Source: Dinghuibacter silviterrae (GTDB lineage: Bacteria; Bacteroidota; Bacteroidia; Chitinophagales; Chitinophagaceae). Taken from it: DNA of 64,000 bases. The stretch is taken from positions 1,054,001 through 1,118,000 of the forward strand of contig NZ_SODV01000001.1 in assembly GCF_004366355.1 (NCBI RefSeq), written 5' to 3'. A program made the position numbers and the translations under genes. Shown piece after piece: positions 32,150-42,018 of the stretch. The notes beneath the pieces are model-generated. The model had not been told where the DNA came from and did not search any database. It saw only the letters and a program-made list of their open reading frames with translations. Position 1 is the stretch's first letter. Each line of letters begins with the position of its first letter.

Positions 32150-35116
32150 ATGCCTAAAATGAACGACAACGCTTATGAGAAGGTTCGCCGGCAGGAAAAG
32201 ACATCCCTTCCGGCATGGATACGAATGTTCGCACGTCTGTCGTTTCTGCTGATCGCGACCGCCGGGACGACCCCGGGAAACGCACAACTCCTGACCGGCA
32301 GCCCTACTTTTCCCCAGGATACCAGTACGATTACCATCACGCTTGATGCCACCTTAGGCAACCAGGGTCTGCTGAACTATTCGGATCCGGCGCATGTATA
32401 CGTCTATACCGGTGTGATTACGAGCGCCAGTACGAGCGCCTCGGACTGGCTGCACCTGCCCTTCTCCAACTGGAGTGCGGATACAACCGCCGCGGCGCTG
32501 GCCACTTATCTGGGGAACAACAAGTACCAGTATACGATTCACAACATCCGTTCTTTTTACAACGTACCGGCGGGGGAAACCATCGAGAAAATCGCCATCC
32601 TTTTCCGGAGCGCCGACGGCAATACCGTTCAGCGCAACACCGACGCCAGCGACATGTTCCTGACGGTATATACCGGCGCGCTGGCGGGCCAGTTTACGGC
32701 CCCGCCCTTCCAACCGTTGTATACGCCTGCCCCCCAGCCGCTCAGCCCGGCGCAGGGGAGCACGCTGCCGGTGACCTTTGTCACCAACCAGGCGGCGAAC
32801 CTGCAACTGTGGTATAACGGTACCAGCGTAGGCACGGCCACCGGCGCCACATCCGTACAGGCCACCCTGTCCGTGGCAACTACCGGTAACCAGCAAGTGA
32901 TCGCGACTGCCAGCGCGGGGGCGACCAGCATCAGCGATACGATCAACTTTTTTGTAGCGGGGGCGACCACGATTGCGCCTTTGCCCGCCGGCATACAGGA
33001 AGGGATCAACTATTTACCCGGTGATACCTCCGTCGTGCTGGCGTTTTATGCGCCGTTGAAACACAAGGTGGTCGTGGTGGGGGACTTTAACAACTGGACC
33101 CAGAACACCGCCTACCAGATGAACGAAACCCCGGACAGCAACTACTACTGGATACAGATCAACGGGCTTACGTCGGGGACGGAGTATGCGTATCAGTACG
33201 TCATCGACGACAGCCTGCAACTGGCGGATTATAATACCGAAAAGGTGCTGGACAAAAGTGTCGACCCGACGATCCCGGCGGCCACGTATCCCAGCCTGAA
33301 GACATTTCCCACAGCAGCGAAAGGGACGCTGGCGAGCGTGATCCAGACCGGGCAAACGCCCTACACCTGGCAGGTGGCAGACTTCCAAAGACCGGACAAA
33401 AAAGGGCTCATGATCTATGAGCTTTGGCTGGCGGATTTTACCACGGCCGGGAACTGGCAGGCGCTCATCGATACGCTCAGTTACCTCAAAAACCTTGGCG
33501 TAAATGCCATCGAAGTGGAACCCATCTGCAACTTCGAAGGATCGAACAGCTGGGGGTATAATCCCAACTTCTACTTTGCACCGGACAAGGTCTATGGCAC
33601 CGCCACGGATGTCAAACGTTTTGTGGATGCGTGTCACGCCCAGGGGATGGCGGTCATCATGGACCTGGTGATGAACCACTCCTTTGGCAGCTCCCCGATG
33701 GTACAGATGTACTGGAACGGCAGCCTGGGTGTACCCGCTGCGAACAGCCCCTGGTTCAACCAATACCCTACCCATGGGGACAATGTCGGCTATCAGTTCA
33801 ACCACGAAAGCCCGGCCACCATCGCCTTTACAAAGCGGGTCATCAATTATTGGCTGACCAACTATCACGTAGACGGCTACCGCTGGGACCTCGCCAAGGG
33901 TTTTACGCAAACGCGCACCTGTGACGCAACGGGCAACAACTGCGACATCAATGCCTGGGGGAACTATGACTCCAGCCGCGTCCGGACCTGGGATACGATC
34001 TACAACCAGATGCAGGCCGCCTCTTCCGGGAGCTATTGCATCCTGGAAATGTTCGCGGCCACGAACGAACAGGTCGACGAGACCAACGCAGGTATGCTGG
34101 TCTGGCAAAACATGAATTCCAATTACAACCAGGCCACGATGGGGTACAGCAACCCCTCCTGGGACCTGAGCGGGGGGATCTTTTCCGCCGCCGGGTACGG
34201 CCAGCCGGGCCTGGTCGTTTACCAGGAAAGCCACGACGAAGAACGGCTCCAATACAAAAACGAAACCTACGGGAACAGCAGCGGCGCGTACAACGTAAAA
34301 GACACGGCCACCGGGTTACAACGGGACGCCGCCGCCACGGCTTTCTGGGCCATGACACCGGGTCCGAAAATGCTCACCGAGTTTGGCGAACTGGGCTTTG
34401 ACTATTCGATCAACTGGTGTACCAACGGAACCGTGGACCCTTCCGGTTCCTGCCGGCTGACACCAAAGCCTATCCGCTGGGACTATCTCTCCGACACCAG
34501 CCGCAAAAAGCTGCACGACGTGTATGCGGCGATGCTCAAACTGAGGGGTAAATACTCGGACCTCGCCACGGCGACCTGTACCTATTCGCTGGGCAATGCT
34601 TTCAAGACCTTGCTCCTCACCGCCCCGGATCTGAGCGTGATGGTCATCGGCAACTTCGACGTGGTGTCCTCCACCGGTTCCGTGACCTTCCCCACCCAGG
34701 CCGTCTGGTATGAATACTTTACCGGGGCCGGGTTTCAAGCGACGGGGTCTCCCCAATCCATCACCTTGCAGCCCGGAGAATACCGGGTTTACCTTAGCCA
34801 AAACCTATCCCTCACGACCCCGGTGACCAGCGTACCCTTAAGGGACGACAGCCTGCTGGTAAAGGTCGTGCCAAATCCCGCTTCTGCCGACGCCCAGGTG
34901 CAATTCAGCATCCCGGATGCGGGCACCACCACCTTATCCGTTTTTAGCATGACCGGTCAGCAGTTGGGTGTGCTCAACTTAGGCTATATCAGCCCGCACA
35001 CGCAGCAGGTGACCCTCGCATCCATTACCGGAAACGCCTTCCTTTCGCCCGGTGTATACTGGGTCAGGCTGGGGGTAGGCGACCGGTTTAACATCTGTCC
35101 ATTTGTGAAACAATAG
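32150..35116 (+). CDS. GH13 alpha-amylase/pullulanase-type enzyme with type IX secretion tail
   Basis: 988 residues. Signal region near 27-45 (FARLSFLLIATAGTTPGNAQ), an N-terminal beta-rich part, a CBM48-like domain (HKVVVVGDFNNWTQNTAYQM), then the GH13 barrel: VEPICNFEGSNSWGYNP, AVIMDLVMNHSFG, the nucleophile Asp in VDGYRWDLAKGF, the acid Glu in YCILEMFA, and the stabilising Asp in YQESHDEERLQ. The last 80 residues are a type IX sorting domain (VVPNPASADAQVQFSIPDAG). It would be exported to the surface and attack starch or related alpha-glucans ahead of import by the SusC/D pair downstream. A second Met (32159) is possible. Confidence 0.92.
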   Translation: MPKMNDNAYEKVRRQEKTSLPAWIRMFARLSFLLIATAGTTPGNAQLLTGSPTFPQDTSTITITLDATLGNQGLLNYSDPAHVYVYTGVITSASTSASDWLHLPFSNWSADTTAAALATYLGNNKYQYTIHNIRSFYNVPAGETIEKIAILFRSADGNTVQRNTDASDMFLTVYTGALAGQFTAPPFQPLYTPAPQPLSPAQGSTLPVTFVTNQAANLQLWYNGTSVGTATGATSVQATLSVATTGNQQVIATASAGATSISDTINFFVAGATTIAPLPAGIQEGINYLPGDTSVVLAFYAPLKHKVVVVGDFNNWTQNTAYQMNETPDSNYYWIQINGLTSGTEYAYQYVIDDSLQLADYNTEKVLDKSVDPTIPAATYPSLKTFPTAAKGTLASVIQTGQTPYTWQVADFQRPDKKGLMIYELWLADFTTAGNWQALIDTLSYLKNLGVNAIEVEPICNFEGSNSWGYNPNFYFAPDKVYGTATDVKRFVDACHAQGMAVIMDLVMNHSFGSSPMVQMYWNGSLGVPAANSPWFNQYPTHGDNVGYQFNHESPATIAFTKRVINYWLTNYHVDGYRWDLAKGFTQTRTCDATGNNCDINAWGNYDSSRVRTWDTIYNQMQAASSGSYCILEMFAATNEQVDETNAGMLVWQNMNSNYNQATMGYSNPSWDLSGGIFSAAGYGQPGLVVYQESHDEERLQYKNETYGNSSGAYNVKDTATGLQRDAAATAFWAMTPGPKMLTEFGELGFDYSINWCTNGTVDPSGSCRLTPKPIRWDYLSDTSRKKLHDVYAAMLKLRGKYSDLATATCTYSLGNAFKTLLLTAPDLSVMVIGNFDVVSSTGSVTFPTQAVWYEYFTGAGFQATGSPQSITLQPGEYRVYLSQNLSLTTPVTSVPLRDDSLLVKVVPNPASADAQVQFSIPDAGTTTLSVFSMTGQQLGVLNLGYISPHTQQVTLASITGNAFLSPGVYWVRLGVGDRFNICPFVKQ

Positions 35117-35170
35117 CATAACCCGTCCCTTGAAATAAAAGTTTAGATCACTAAAGAAAACTGTTTATTT

Positions 35171-38164
35171 ATGCGATTGAGACAATTACTAACGACTTAT
35201 GTCTTGCCCTGTCTTTTGCTGCTTTTCTGCTCGCTGGGTGCCTTTGCCCAGACGAGGACGGTGACAGGCAATGTCACGGATGTGAACGGGGTGCCCGTTG
35301 CCGGCGCTTCCGTGACGGTGAAGGGTGGAAAAAGAGGCGCGGTTACGGATTCTTCCGGGAATTTCCGGCTGACAGTGCCCGCTTCCGCGACAAGCGTCTT
35401 CATCACCTCTATCGGGTATAAGGCGCAAGAGGTGCTACTCACTGCCAGCGGCGCGCTTATGGTGCACCTGCAAACCGGTGCCTCCGAGTTGAACGACGTC
35501 GTAGTGATCGGGTACGGCACCCAGCAGAAAAAAGACCTGACGGGATCGATTTCTTCCGTCTCCTCCAAAGATTTCCAAAAGGGCGCCATCACGAGCCCCG
35601 ACCAGTTGATCGCGGGGAAAGTGGCCGGGGTGTCGGTGACCACCAGTGGCGGGCAACCGGGGAACTCCAGCGTCATCCGCATCCGCGGCCTGGCCTCCCT
35701 CAACGGGAACCAGGACCCGCTGATCGTGCTCGACGGCGTTATCCTTCCGTCCATCAAAAACCCGGACGGGACGTCTACCATCTCGGGTATAGCAGATCCC
35801 TTGTCCCTGATCAACCCCGACGATATTGAAAATATCACTGTACTGAAAGACGCTTCCGCAGCCGCCATATATGGCTCCCGTGCATCCGCCGGTGTGATCA
35901 TCATCACCACCAAAAAAGGAAGGGGTGGAAAGCCTGTCTTCAATTTCAATACACAGAACACGGTAGGCACGGTGGCCAAGTACGTAGATGTGTTGTCCGC
36001 AGACCAGTTCCGGGCTTATGTAAATGCCAATGGCACCGCCACCTTCAAAGCATTGCTCGGGACGGCCAACACCAACTGGCAAAAACAGATCTATCAGACG
36101 GCACTGACCACGAGCGACAACTTCAGCGTCACCGGAAGGTCTGGATTCCTTCCTTACTCGGTGTCCGTGGGGTATCTCGGCCAAACAGGTATTTTGAAGA
36201 CGGACGAACTGCAACGCGGAAACGTCTCCATCCACCTTACCCCTTCCTTTTTTGACGAGCACCTGAAGGTTGAATTGAATGTTACCGGCGCGCACACCCG
36301 GTCCAGGTTTGCCAACCAGGGCGCCATTGGATCCGCGGTAAGCTTTGACCCCACGCAGCCTGTGTATCAGGCGAACAGCTCCTTCGGCGGTTATTTCGAA
36401 TGGCTCAAAGGCGGTCAGCTCAATGCCCTGGCCACGCGTAACCCGGTCGCCCTCCTGAAACAATACAATTCCATCGGTTATGCGGACAACAGCATCGGCA
36501 ATGCCAAGCTCGACTATAAATTCCACGGCCTCCCCGAGCTCCACGCTATTCTCAACCTTGGGTACGACGTAGCCACGGGTCACGGAACCACGGACATTCC
36601 GGCAGACGCGGCCCAGGACTTTGCCCAAACACCCGGACCGGGTCTGCACAGCCGGTACAAGCAGAACAATACCTATACCATGAGCGAGTTCAGCCTTAAC
36701 TATGTCAAGGACCTGCGCTCCATCAAAAGCAACATCAACGTGCTGGGCACGTATGGGTACTACAACACCCTGACGACCCCCTACAATTATGCCAGCATCG
36801 ACGCCGCGAAAGACACGATTGCCAGCACGGTTCCGCTCTACCCGACGTCTCCGCAGGAACATACCCTGATCTCCTACATCGGGCGTGTCATCTATACGTA
36901 CGATCAGAAGTATATCCTCACCGCTTCCATCCGCGACGACGGGTCCTCCCGTTTCTCCCCCCAAAACCGTTGGGGGACCTTCCCCGCCGTATCCGCGGCC
37001 TGGAGAGTCAGCCAGGAAAACTTCATGAGGTCCGTTCATTGGCTAACCGACCTGAAGCTGAGGGGCAGTTATGGTGTCACAGGGAACCAGGATGGCATCG
37101 GTAACTACGAGTACATTCCTTCCTACTATCTTTCCCAGAACGGGTCCCAGTATAAGTTCGGAAGCACGTATTACTATATGTATACGCCCTCGCCCTATTA
37201 CTCCGGTCTGAAGTGGGAACAAACGACCTCTGCCAACGTCGGCCTTGACTTTGGTCTGTTCAACGGACGGTTGAGCGGCAGTGTAGAATACTATCATAAA
37301 AACATTTCCAACCTCCTGAATAACGTGTTTATCCCGGTTGGTTCCAACTTCACCAACCAGTTTACCATCAATATCGGGAGCATGATTGACGAAGGGGCGG
37401 AATTCACCCTGAACGCCATCCCGGTCAAGACGAAGGATCTTGAATGGAGCTTTAACTTCAACTTCGCTTACAACAAGAACAAGATCACCAAGCTCACCGC
37501 CAACCAGAACGACCCCACCTTTTACGGGGACCAGGTCGGCTCCATCGGGGGTGGTACCGGGAATACGATCCAGATCAATACCGTGGGCTACTCTGCCTAT
37601 TCCTTTTATGTGTACCAACAGGTATACGGCAAGAACGGGAAACCGTTGGAAGGCGTATACGTCGACCGCAACCGTGACGGTGTGATCACGCCGTTTTCAG
37701 ACCAGTACCACTACAAGTCGCCTTTTGCACCGGTCGTCCTGGGCTTTAGCACCGCCCTGGATTATAAGCGCTGGACCCTGAGCATCGTGGCCCGTGCCAA
37801 TATCGGGAACTATGTATACGACAACGTGGATGCAGGTCTTGGCGTCACCCAGTACATCCAGAACCCGCTCCAGTTCCTGAGCAATGCCACCACTGACATT
37901 TACAACACGAACTTTTACGCAAACCAATATTTTTCAGACTACTACGTAAAGAACGCCTCCTTCCTGAAGGTGGACAACATCGGGCTGGGGTACAACTTCG
38001 GCAAGATTACCAAAAACATCAACCTCCGGTTGAATGCAAACTGCCAGAACGTATTCGTTATAACCAAGTATAAAGGGGTGGATCCGGAAGTCTATGGGGG
38101 CATAGACAACAACCTCTATCCCAGGCCAAGGAATTTCACGATTGGCGCAGCCCTGGGCTTCTAA
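35171..38164 (+). CDS. SusC-like TonB-dependent outer-membrane transporter (starch locus)
   Basis: 997 residues. Signal peptide (VLPCLLLLFCSLGAFAQ), carboxypeptidase-like regulatory domain (VTGNVTDVNGVPVAGASVTV), plug (ELNDVVVIGYGTQQKKDLTG, VSVTTSGGQPGNSSVIRIRG) and barrel, ending in a C-terminal Phe (NFTIGAALGF). Unlike the first SusC it has no STN domain, which agrees with control by the Nudix-type regulator rather than by sigma/anti-sigma. It starts 54 nt after the amylase gene. Confidence 0.95.
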   Translation: MRLRQLLTTYVLPCLLLLFCSLGAFAQTRTVTGNVTDVNGVPVAGASVTVKGGKRGAVTDSSGNFRLTVPASATSVFITSIGYKAQEVLLTASGALMVHLQTGASELNDVVVIGYGTQQKKDLTGSISSVSSKDFQKGAITSPDQLIAGKVAGVSVTTSGGQPGNSSVIRIRGLASLNGNQDPLIVLDGVILPSIKNPDGTSTISGIADPLSLINPDDIENITVLKDASAAAIYGSRASAGVIIITTKKGRGGKPVFNFNTQNTVGTVAKYVDVLSADQFRAYVNANGTATFKALLGTANTNWQKQIYQTALTTSDNFSVTGRSGFLPYSVSVGYLGQTGILKTDELQRGNVSIHLTPSFFDEHLKVELNVTGAHTRSRFANQGAIGSAVSFDPTQPVYQANSSFGGYFEWLKGGQLNALATRNPVALLKQYNSIGYADNSIGNAKLDYKFHGLPELHAILNLGYDVATGHGTTDIPADAAQDFAQTPGPGLHSRYKQNNTYTMSEFSLNYVKDLRSIKSNINVLGTYGYYNTLTTPYNYASIDAAKDTIASTVPLYPTSPQEHTLISYIGRVIYTYDQKYILTASIRDDGSSRFSPQNRWGTFPAVSAAWRVSQENFMRSVHWLTDLKLRGSYGVTGNQDGIGNYEYIPSYYLSQNGSQYKFGSTYYYMYTPSPYYSGLKWEQTTSANVGLDFGLFNGRLSGSVEYYHKNISNLLNNVFIPVGSNFTNQFTINIGSMIDEGAEFTLNAIPVKTKDLEWSFNFNFAYNKNKITKLTANQNDPTFYGDQVGSIGGGTGNTIQINTVGYSAYSFYVYQQVYGKNGKPLEGVYVDRNRDGVITPFSDQYHYKSPFAPVVLGFSTALDYKRWTLSIVARANIGNYVYDNVDAGLGVTQYIQNPLQFLSNATTDIYNTNFYANQYFSDYYVKNASFLKVDNIGLGYNFGKITKNINLRLNANCQNVFVITKYKGVDPEVYGGIDNNLYPRPRNFTIGAALGF

Positions 38165-38198
38165 TTCATCGTAAATAATACCATAAAGAACTTCGAAT

Positions 38199-39785
38199 AT
38201 GAAAAACGGTTTTTTAACAATAGCAGTGATGTCGGCCCTGGGGGTAGGGACCTTGGTATCCTGTAACAAGGACCTGAACCGACAGCCGTATAACACCACA
38301 ACGGCCTCCGAGGTGTTCAGTACGCCGGCGGGGGCCAAAGAGGCGCTGGCCAAAGTGTACGGCGCCTATGCCCTGACAGGCAGCAGCGGTTCCGCCAGCT
38401 CTGACCTGGGCGGGATTGACGCAGGTACGTCCGACTTTGTCCGTTTGCTATGGGACGCCGATGAGCTGTCCACAGACGAAGCGGTCTGTGCCTGGAATGA
38501 CCCGGGAGTACCCGACTTCCACAATATGTCCTGGAATTCAAGCAATGTCATCCTGCTGGGACTTTATGCCCGTAGTATTTACCAGATCACGGTGGCCAAC
38601 GCTTTCATCCAGCAGGCCTCAGCCGTCAAGGGCAAGTTTACCGGCAGCGACGCAACCGACCTCGCCAATTACGTCGCGGAGGCCCGTTTCCTGCGGGCGT
38701 TCCAATATTCGGAACTGATGGACCTTTTCGCCAACCCGCCCTTTGTAACGGACCAGGATCCGATCGGGTCTTATATACCCAAACAGATCAGCCGCTCCGA
38801 TCTCTTTGCGTACGTGGAGTCCGAGCTCAAAAACCTGGACAGCACCAACGCCATGGTGGCCGCCGGTCATAATGAATACGGGCGTGCCGACCAGGGCTGC
38901 GTGTGGGCGCTCCTTGCGCGCGTATACCTGAACGCAGCCGTCTACACCGGCACCGCGCGGTATACGGACGCCATCACTTATTCCTCCAAGGTCATCAATT
39001 CAGGCGTGTATAAGTTGATGACGAAATATGCCAACCTCTTCGAGTCGGATAACAACCTTAACAATACGGAGCAGTTGCTCTCCATCTCCTACGATGGGAT
39101 CAATACCCAGAACTATGGGGGGACGACCTTTATCATCAATGCGGCGATCGGAGGCTCTATGGTGCCCGCCAACTACGGGGTACCCGGCGGCGGATGGGGC
39201 GGTAACCGTGTAACGTCCAATATCCCGAACCTTTTCCCCGACCTGACCGGGACCGCGGATAAGCGTTCGATGTTTTATACCAGCGGACAGACGGAGGCCA
39301 TCGCCGCCATCGGGACATTTACAAATGGTTTGGCGGTCACAAAATTCACCAACCTTACGTCCACCGGTGCCACGCCGGCCGGAGCCAGCGTTTATGCCTC
39401 CACCAGCTTCCCGCTTTTCCGCCTGGCAGAGCAATACCTGATCTATGCAGAGGCCGTGCTCCGCGGGGGCACAGGCGGCACCGCCGCCCAGGCCCTGGCA
39501 GACGTCAATACGGTCCGCGAAAGGGCCTATGGAGGTGTCTCGGGTGACCTGACCTCGCTGACCCTCCAGAATATCCTGGACGAAAGAGGCCGGGAATTGT
39601 ATTGGGAATGTTTCCGCCGTACCGACCTGATCCGGTACGGGTTGTTTACTACCGGCAGTTACCTGTGGCCCTGGAAAGGAGGCGTCTCCTCCGGAACGGG
39701 TGTGGATGCGCACTACAACATCTTCCCCATCCCCGCCACGGACCTTAATGCCAACGGCAACCTCACCCAAAACCCCGGGTATTAA
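38199..39785 (+). CDS. SusD-like nutrient-binding lipoprotein (starch locus)
   Basis: 528 residues with lipobox GTLVSCNKD. SusD features are clear: DLNRQPYNTTTASEVFSTPA, YVAEARFLRAFQYSELMDLF, the long C-terminal domain with FRLAEQYLIYAEAVLRGG and NILDERGRELYWECFRRTDL, and the final FPIPATDLNANGNLTQNPGY. It binds oligosaccharides and caps the SusC barrel. It begins 34 nt after susC. Confidence 0.95.
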   Translation: MKNGFLTIAVMSALGVGTLVSCNKDLNRQPYNTTTASEVFSTPAGAKEALAKVYGAYALTGSSGSASSDLGGIDAGTSDFVRLLWDADELSTDEAVCAWNDPGVPDFHNMSWNSSNVILLGLYARSIYQITVANAFIQQASAVKGKFTGSDATDLANYVAEARFLRAFQYSELMDLFANPPFVTDQDPIGSYIPKQISRSDLFAYVESELKNLDSTNAMVAAGHNEYGRADQGCVWALLARVYLNAAVYTGTARYTDAITYSSKVINSGVYKLMTKYANLFESDNNLNNTEQLLSISYDGINTQNYGGTTFIINAAIGGSMVPANYGVPGGGWGGNRVTSNIPNLFPDLTGTADKRSMFYTSGQTEAIAAIGTFTNGLAVTKFTNLTSTGATPAGASVYASTSFPLFRLAEQYLIYAEAVLRGGTGGTAAQALADVNTVRERAYGGVSGDLTSLTLQNILDERGRELYWECFRRTDLIRYGLFTTGSYLWPWKGGVSSGTGVDAHYNIFPIPATDLNANGNLTQNPGY

Positions 39786-39806
39786 TCCACGTAAAAGACG
39801 ATTGTT

Positions 39807-40679
39807 ATGAAAAGACAAATAAACAAGATCTGGTTCCTCGCGGGCGGCTGCCTCCTGGCCCTGGCTGCTTGCAAAAAGGACGAGGCTAAGGTATACCTGG
39901 AAAGTGGAACGCCGCCCGTGTTGTCGGCCAGCCAAACGGGCACTATTCCCCTGCCCGTGACCGATACGTTGGCCAACGCGGTGACATTTTCCTGGACCAA
40001 TCCAAACTATCAGTTCAACACCGGGATCAGCTCGCTCAATGTGAGCTACAGCCTCCAGTTCGATACGGTGGGCGGCAACTTTACCAGTCCGGTTATGCGC
40101 ACGCTTACCTACAGTCCGGACATCAGCGCCACCATGACGGTGAGCGTCTTCAACAGCTTCCTCGCCAATAATATGGGGTTGCTGGCGGGCATGAGTCACA
40201 ACCTCCAGGTTCGGGTGCAGTCCTATATCAAGCCGTTAAGCTCGGGTTCACCGGAGGCGGATACCCTCAATTCCAATTCGCTGAACTTTACGGTTACGCC
40301 CTATTCTCCCCCTCCTGTAGTCACACCGCCCGCTTCGGGGGAATTGTGGCTGGTAGGTGGCGATACCAAACTGGGCGCCTGGGCAAATCCCGTACCTGCA
40401 GCGCAGCAATTCACCAAAATAAGCAACACGGAGTATAAGATTACGATCGCCCTCTCCGGGGGAGATCCGACGAACGGTAGCGATCAATACCTCTTCCTGC
40501 CTGTCAACGGGAGTTGGAGCAACAAATACGCCAGCTCCGCGACACCCGCCGGGACGCTCAGCGGTGGAGGCACGTTTGGCTATAATCTCAGCAACAACTT
40601 CGCCGGGCCGTCCTCGGCCGGAACGTACACCATAGACGTCAATTTCCAGAGCGGTATTTATACCGTCACCCAAAACTAA
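39807..40679 (+). CDS. SusE-like surface glycan-binding lipoprotein
   Basis: 290 residues with lipobox LALAACKKDE. The N-terminal domain (about 25-165) is the SusE-type Ig-like domain (VTFSWTNPNYQFNTGISSLN, VSYSLQFDTVGGNFTS). The C-terminal domain (about 175-290, GELWLVGGDTKLGAWANPVP, YLFLPVNGSWSNKYA, GGTFGYN) is a SusF/CBM-like starch-binding module. The same module appears twice in the next protein. It would hold starch at the cell surface. Confidence 0.85.
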   Translation: MKRQINKIWFLAGGCLLALAACKKDEAKVYLESGTPPVLSASQTGTIPLPVTDTLANAVTFSWTNPNYQFNTGISSLNVSYSLQFDTVGGNFTSPVMRTLTYSPDISATMTVSVFNSFLANNMGLLAGMSHNLQVRVQSYIKPLSSGSPEADTLNSNSLNFTVTPYSPPPVVTPPASGELWLVGGDTKLGAWANPVPAAQQFTKISNTEYKITIALSGGDPTNGSDQYLFLPVNGSWSNKYASSATPAGTLSGGGTFGYNLSNNFAGPSSAGTYTIDVNFQSGIYTVTQN

Positions 40680-40685
40680 AAGTGT

Positions 40686-41837
40686 ATGAGAAAGCATTTC
40701 CTTCTATATTCGGGCGTTGCGGTGGCTGTATGGCTTGCCGCCTGCTCCAAGATGACCAATCCTTATTACAAAAACGGGAGCACCCCCACGCTGGCGAGCT
40801 CCACGACGACGATCGCGGTTCCTCCGTCAGACTCGCTCACCAGCGTATTGGTGCTGAGTTGGTCCAACCCGCACTATGCTACGGATTCGTCCACCGAGAA
40901 ATACACTATCCAGATCGATTCGTCCGGCCGGAACTTTACACAGGCCGTAAGCTTTGTCATATCGGGCGCGTTGACGGATACGTTTATCGCCAAACAGATC
41001 AATAACGTCGTTCTGGGTTTTGGGGCCTCCTTCGGGGTGCCCTACAAGGTGGACGTACGGGTAATGTCTTCCTACGCCAACAACAACGAATTGTTGACGT
41101 CGAATACGGTGACCCTGACCGTTACGCCCTATAAGATCCCGCCCAAGGTGCAGCCGCCTGCGTCCGGAAAACTTTTCCTGGTCGGCAGCGCCACCGCCGG
41201 TGCATGGAACAACCCCGTCCCGCTCCCGAGCCAGCAGTTCGAAATGGTGGATTCCACGGATTATGCCGGCGTCTTCAACCTGACCGGCGGTGGGCAATTC
41301 CTGGCCTTACCCGTCAACGGGGACTGGACCAACAAATTCGCGACCAGCGACAACAGCGAAGACGGAACGGGCGGCACCTTCGGATACAACGGCAGCAACA
41401 GCACGTACAACACCAATTTCACCGGTCCGACCACCTCCGGCTGGTACATCATCTGGTTCAATTTCCAAGCGGGTACCCTCTCGATCACGCCCTTCTCCGG
41501 CGTCGTTCCCGACAGCTTGTTTATCGTGGGTTCGGCTACGGCGGGCGCCTGGAACAATCCCGTGCCCGATCCCGCCCAGAAATTGACAAGGGTCAATTCC
41601 AGCCAGTTCTCCATCAAACTCCCTTTGAGTGGCGGCAACCAATACCTGTTGCTACCCGTCAACGGCAGCTGGACCAACAAGTACGCCGTCCGCGGAACCA
41701 ACGACACGGTCAGCGGGGGCACCTTCGGGTACAATGGGAACAACGGCACTTTTAATACAAACTTCACCGGTCCGACGACGACCGGAACCTATACGATGAC
41801 GGTCGACTTCCTGAGCTGGACGTATACGGTGCAATAG
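40686..41837 (+). CDS. SusE/SusF-like lipoprotein with two tandem binding modules
   Basis: 383 residues with lipobox WLAACSKM. An N-terminal SusE-type domain (VLVLSWSNPHYATDSSTEKY) is followed by two tandem copies of one module: LFLVGSATAGAWNNPVPLPS with ALPVNGDWTNKFA, and LFIVGSATAGAWNNPVPDPA with LLPVNGSWTNKYA; each ends GGTFGYNG.. and NTNFTGPTT. The copies are alike even at DNA level, so this looks like a recent internal duplication. It is the last gene of the starch operon and is followed by a terminator. Confidence 0.86.
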   Translation: MRKHFLLYSGVAVAVWLAACSKMTNPYYKNGSTPTLASSTTTIAVPPSDSLTSVLVLSWSNPHYATDSSTEKYTIQIDSSGRNFTQAVSFVISGALTDTFIAKQINNVVLGFGASFGVPYKVDVRVMSSYANNNELLTSNTVTLTVTPYKIPPKVQPPASGKLFLVGSATAGAWNNPVPLPSQQFEMVDSTDYAGVFNLTGGGQFLALPVNGDWTNKFATSDNSEDGTGGTFGYNGSNSTYNTNFTGPTTSGWYIIWFNFQAGTLSITPFSGVVPDSLFIVGSATAGAWNNPVPDPAQKLTRVNSSQFSIKLPLSGGNQYLLLPVNGSWTNKYAVRGTNDTVSGGTFGYNGNNGTFNTNFTGPTTTGTYTMTVDFLSWTYTVQ

Positions 41838-41890
41838 TTGTCCATCGGTGCTCTATTTAGACATGAGCAGTTGGTTAAGGGTTTGTTTTC

Positions 41891-41917
41891 AAGCCGCCCC
41901 GCGTGGGCGGCTTTTTT
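41891..41917 (+). terminator. Rho-independent terminator of the starch operon
   Basis: AAGCCGCCC (41891-41899) pairs perfectly with GGGCGGCTT (41905-41913) around CGCGT and runs into T bases. It is 54 nt after the last lipoprotein gene. Confidence 0.9.
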
Positions 41918-41976
41918 ATGATTTAATTGATAACCAATGCATTAAAGAAGAAGATCGGCTGCATCTAACTCCGCCA

Positions 41977-41984
41977 TATTTTTG
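41977..41984 (+). promoter_or_regulatory. -7 promoter element upstream of uppS
   Basis: TATTTTTG matches TAnnTTTG and lies 35 nt before the uppS start at 42019, just after the terminator of the starch operon. Confidence 0.5.
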
Positions 41985-42018
41985 TAACTTCGCCCCCTCA
42001 AATGCCATAAAAGCCGTC

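Noticed and set aside
33014-34252. 412-codon open frame on the minus strand opposite the GH13 gene
   Set aside because: Antisense shadow of the catalytic barrel; no domain or start context supports it.
35435-37039. 534-codon open frame on the minus strand opposite the second SusC gene
   Set aside because: Antisense to an unmistakable TonB-dependent transporter; no signal or domain of its own.
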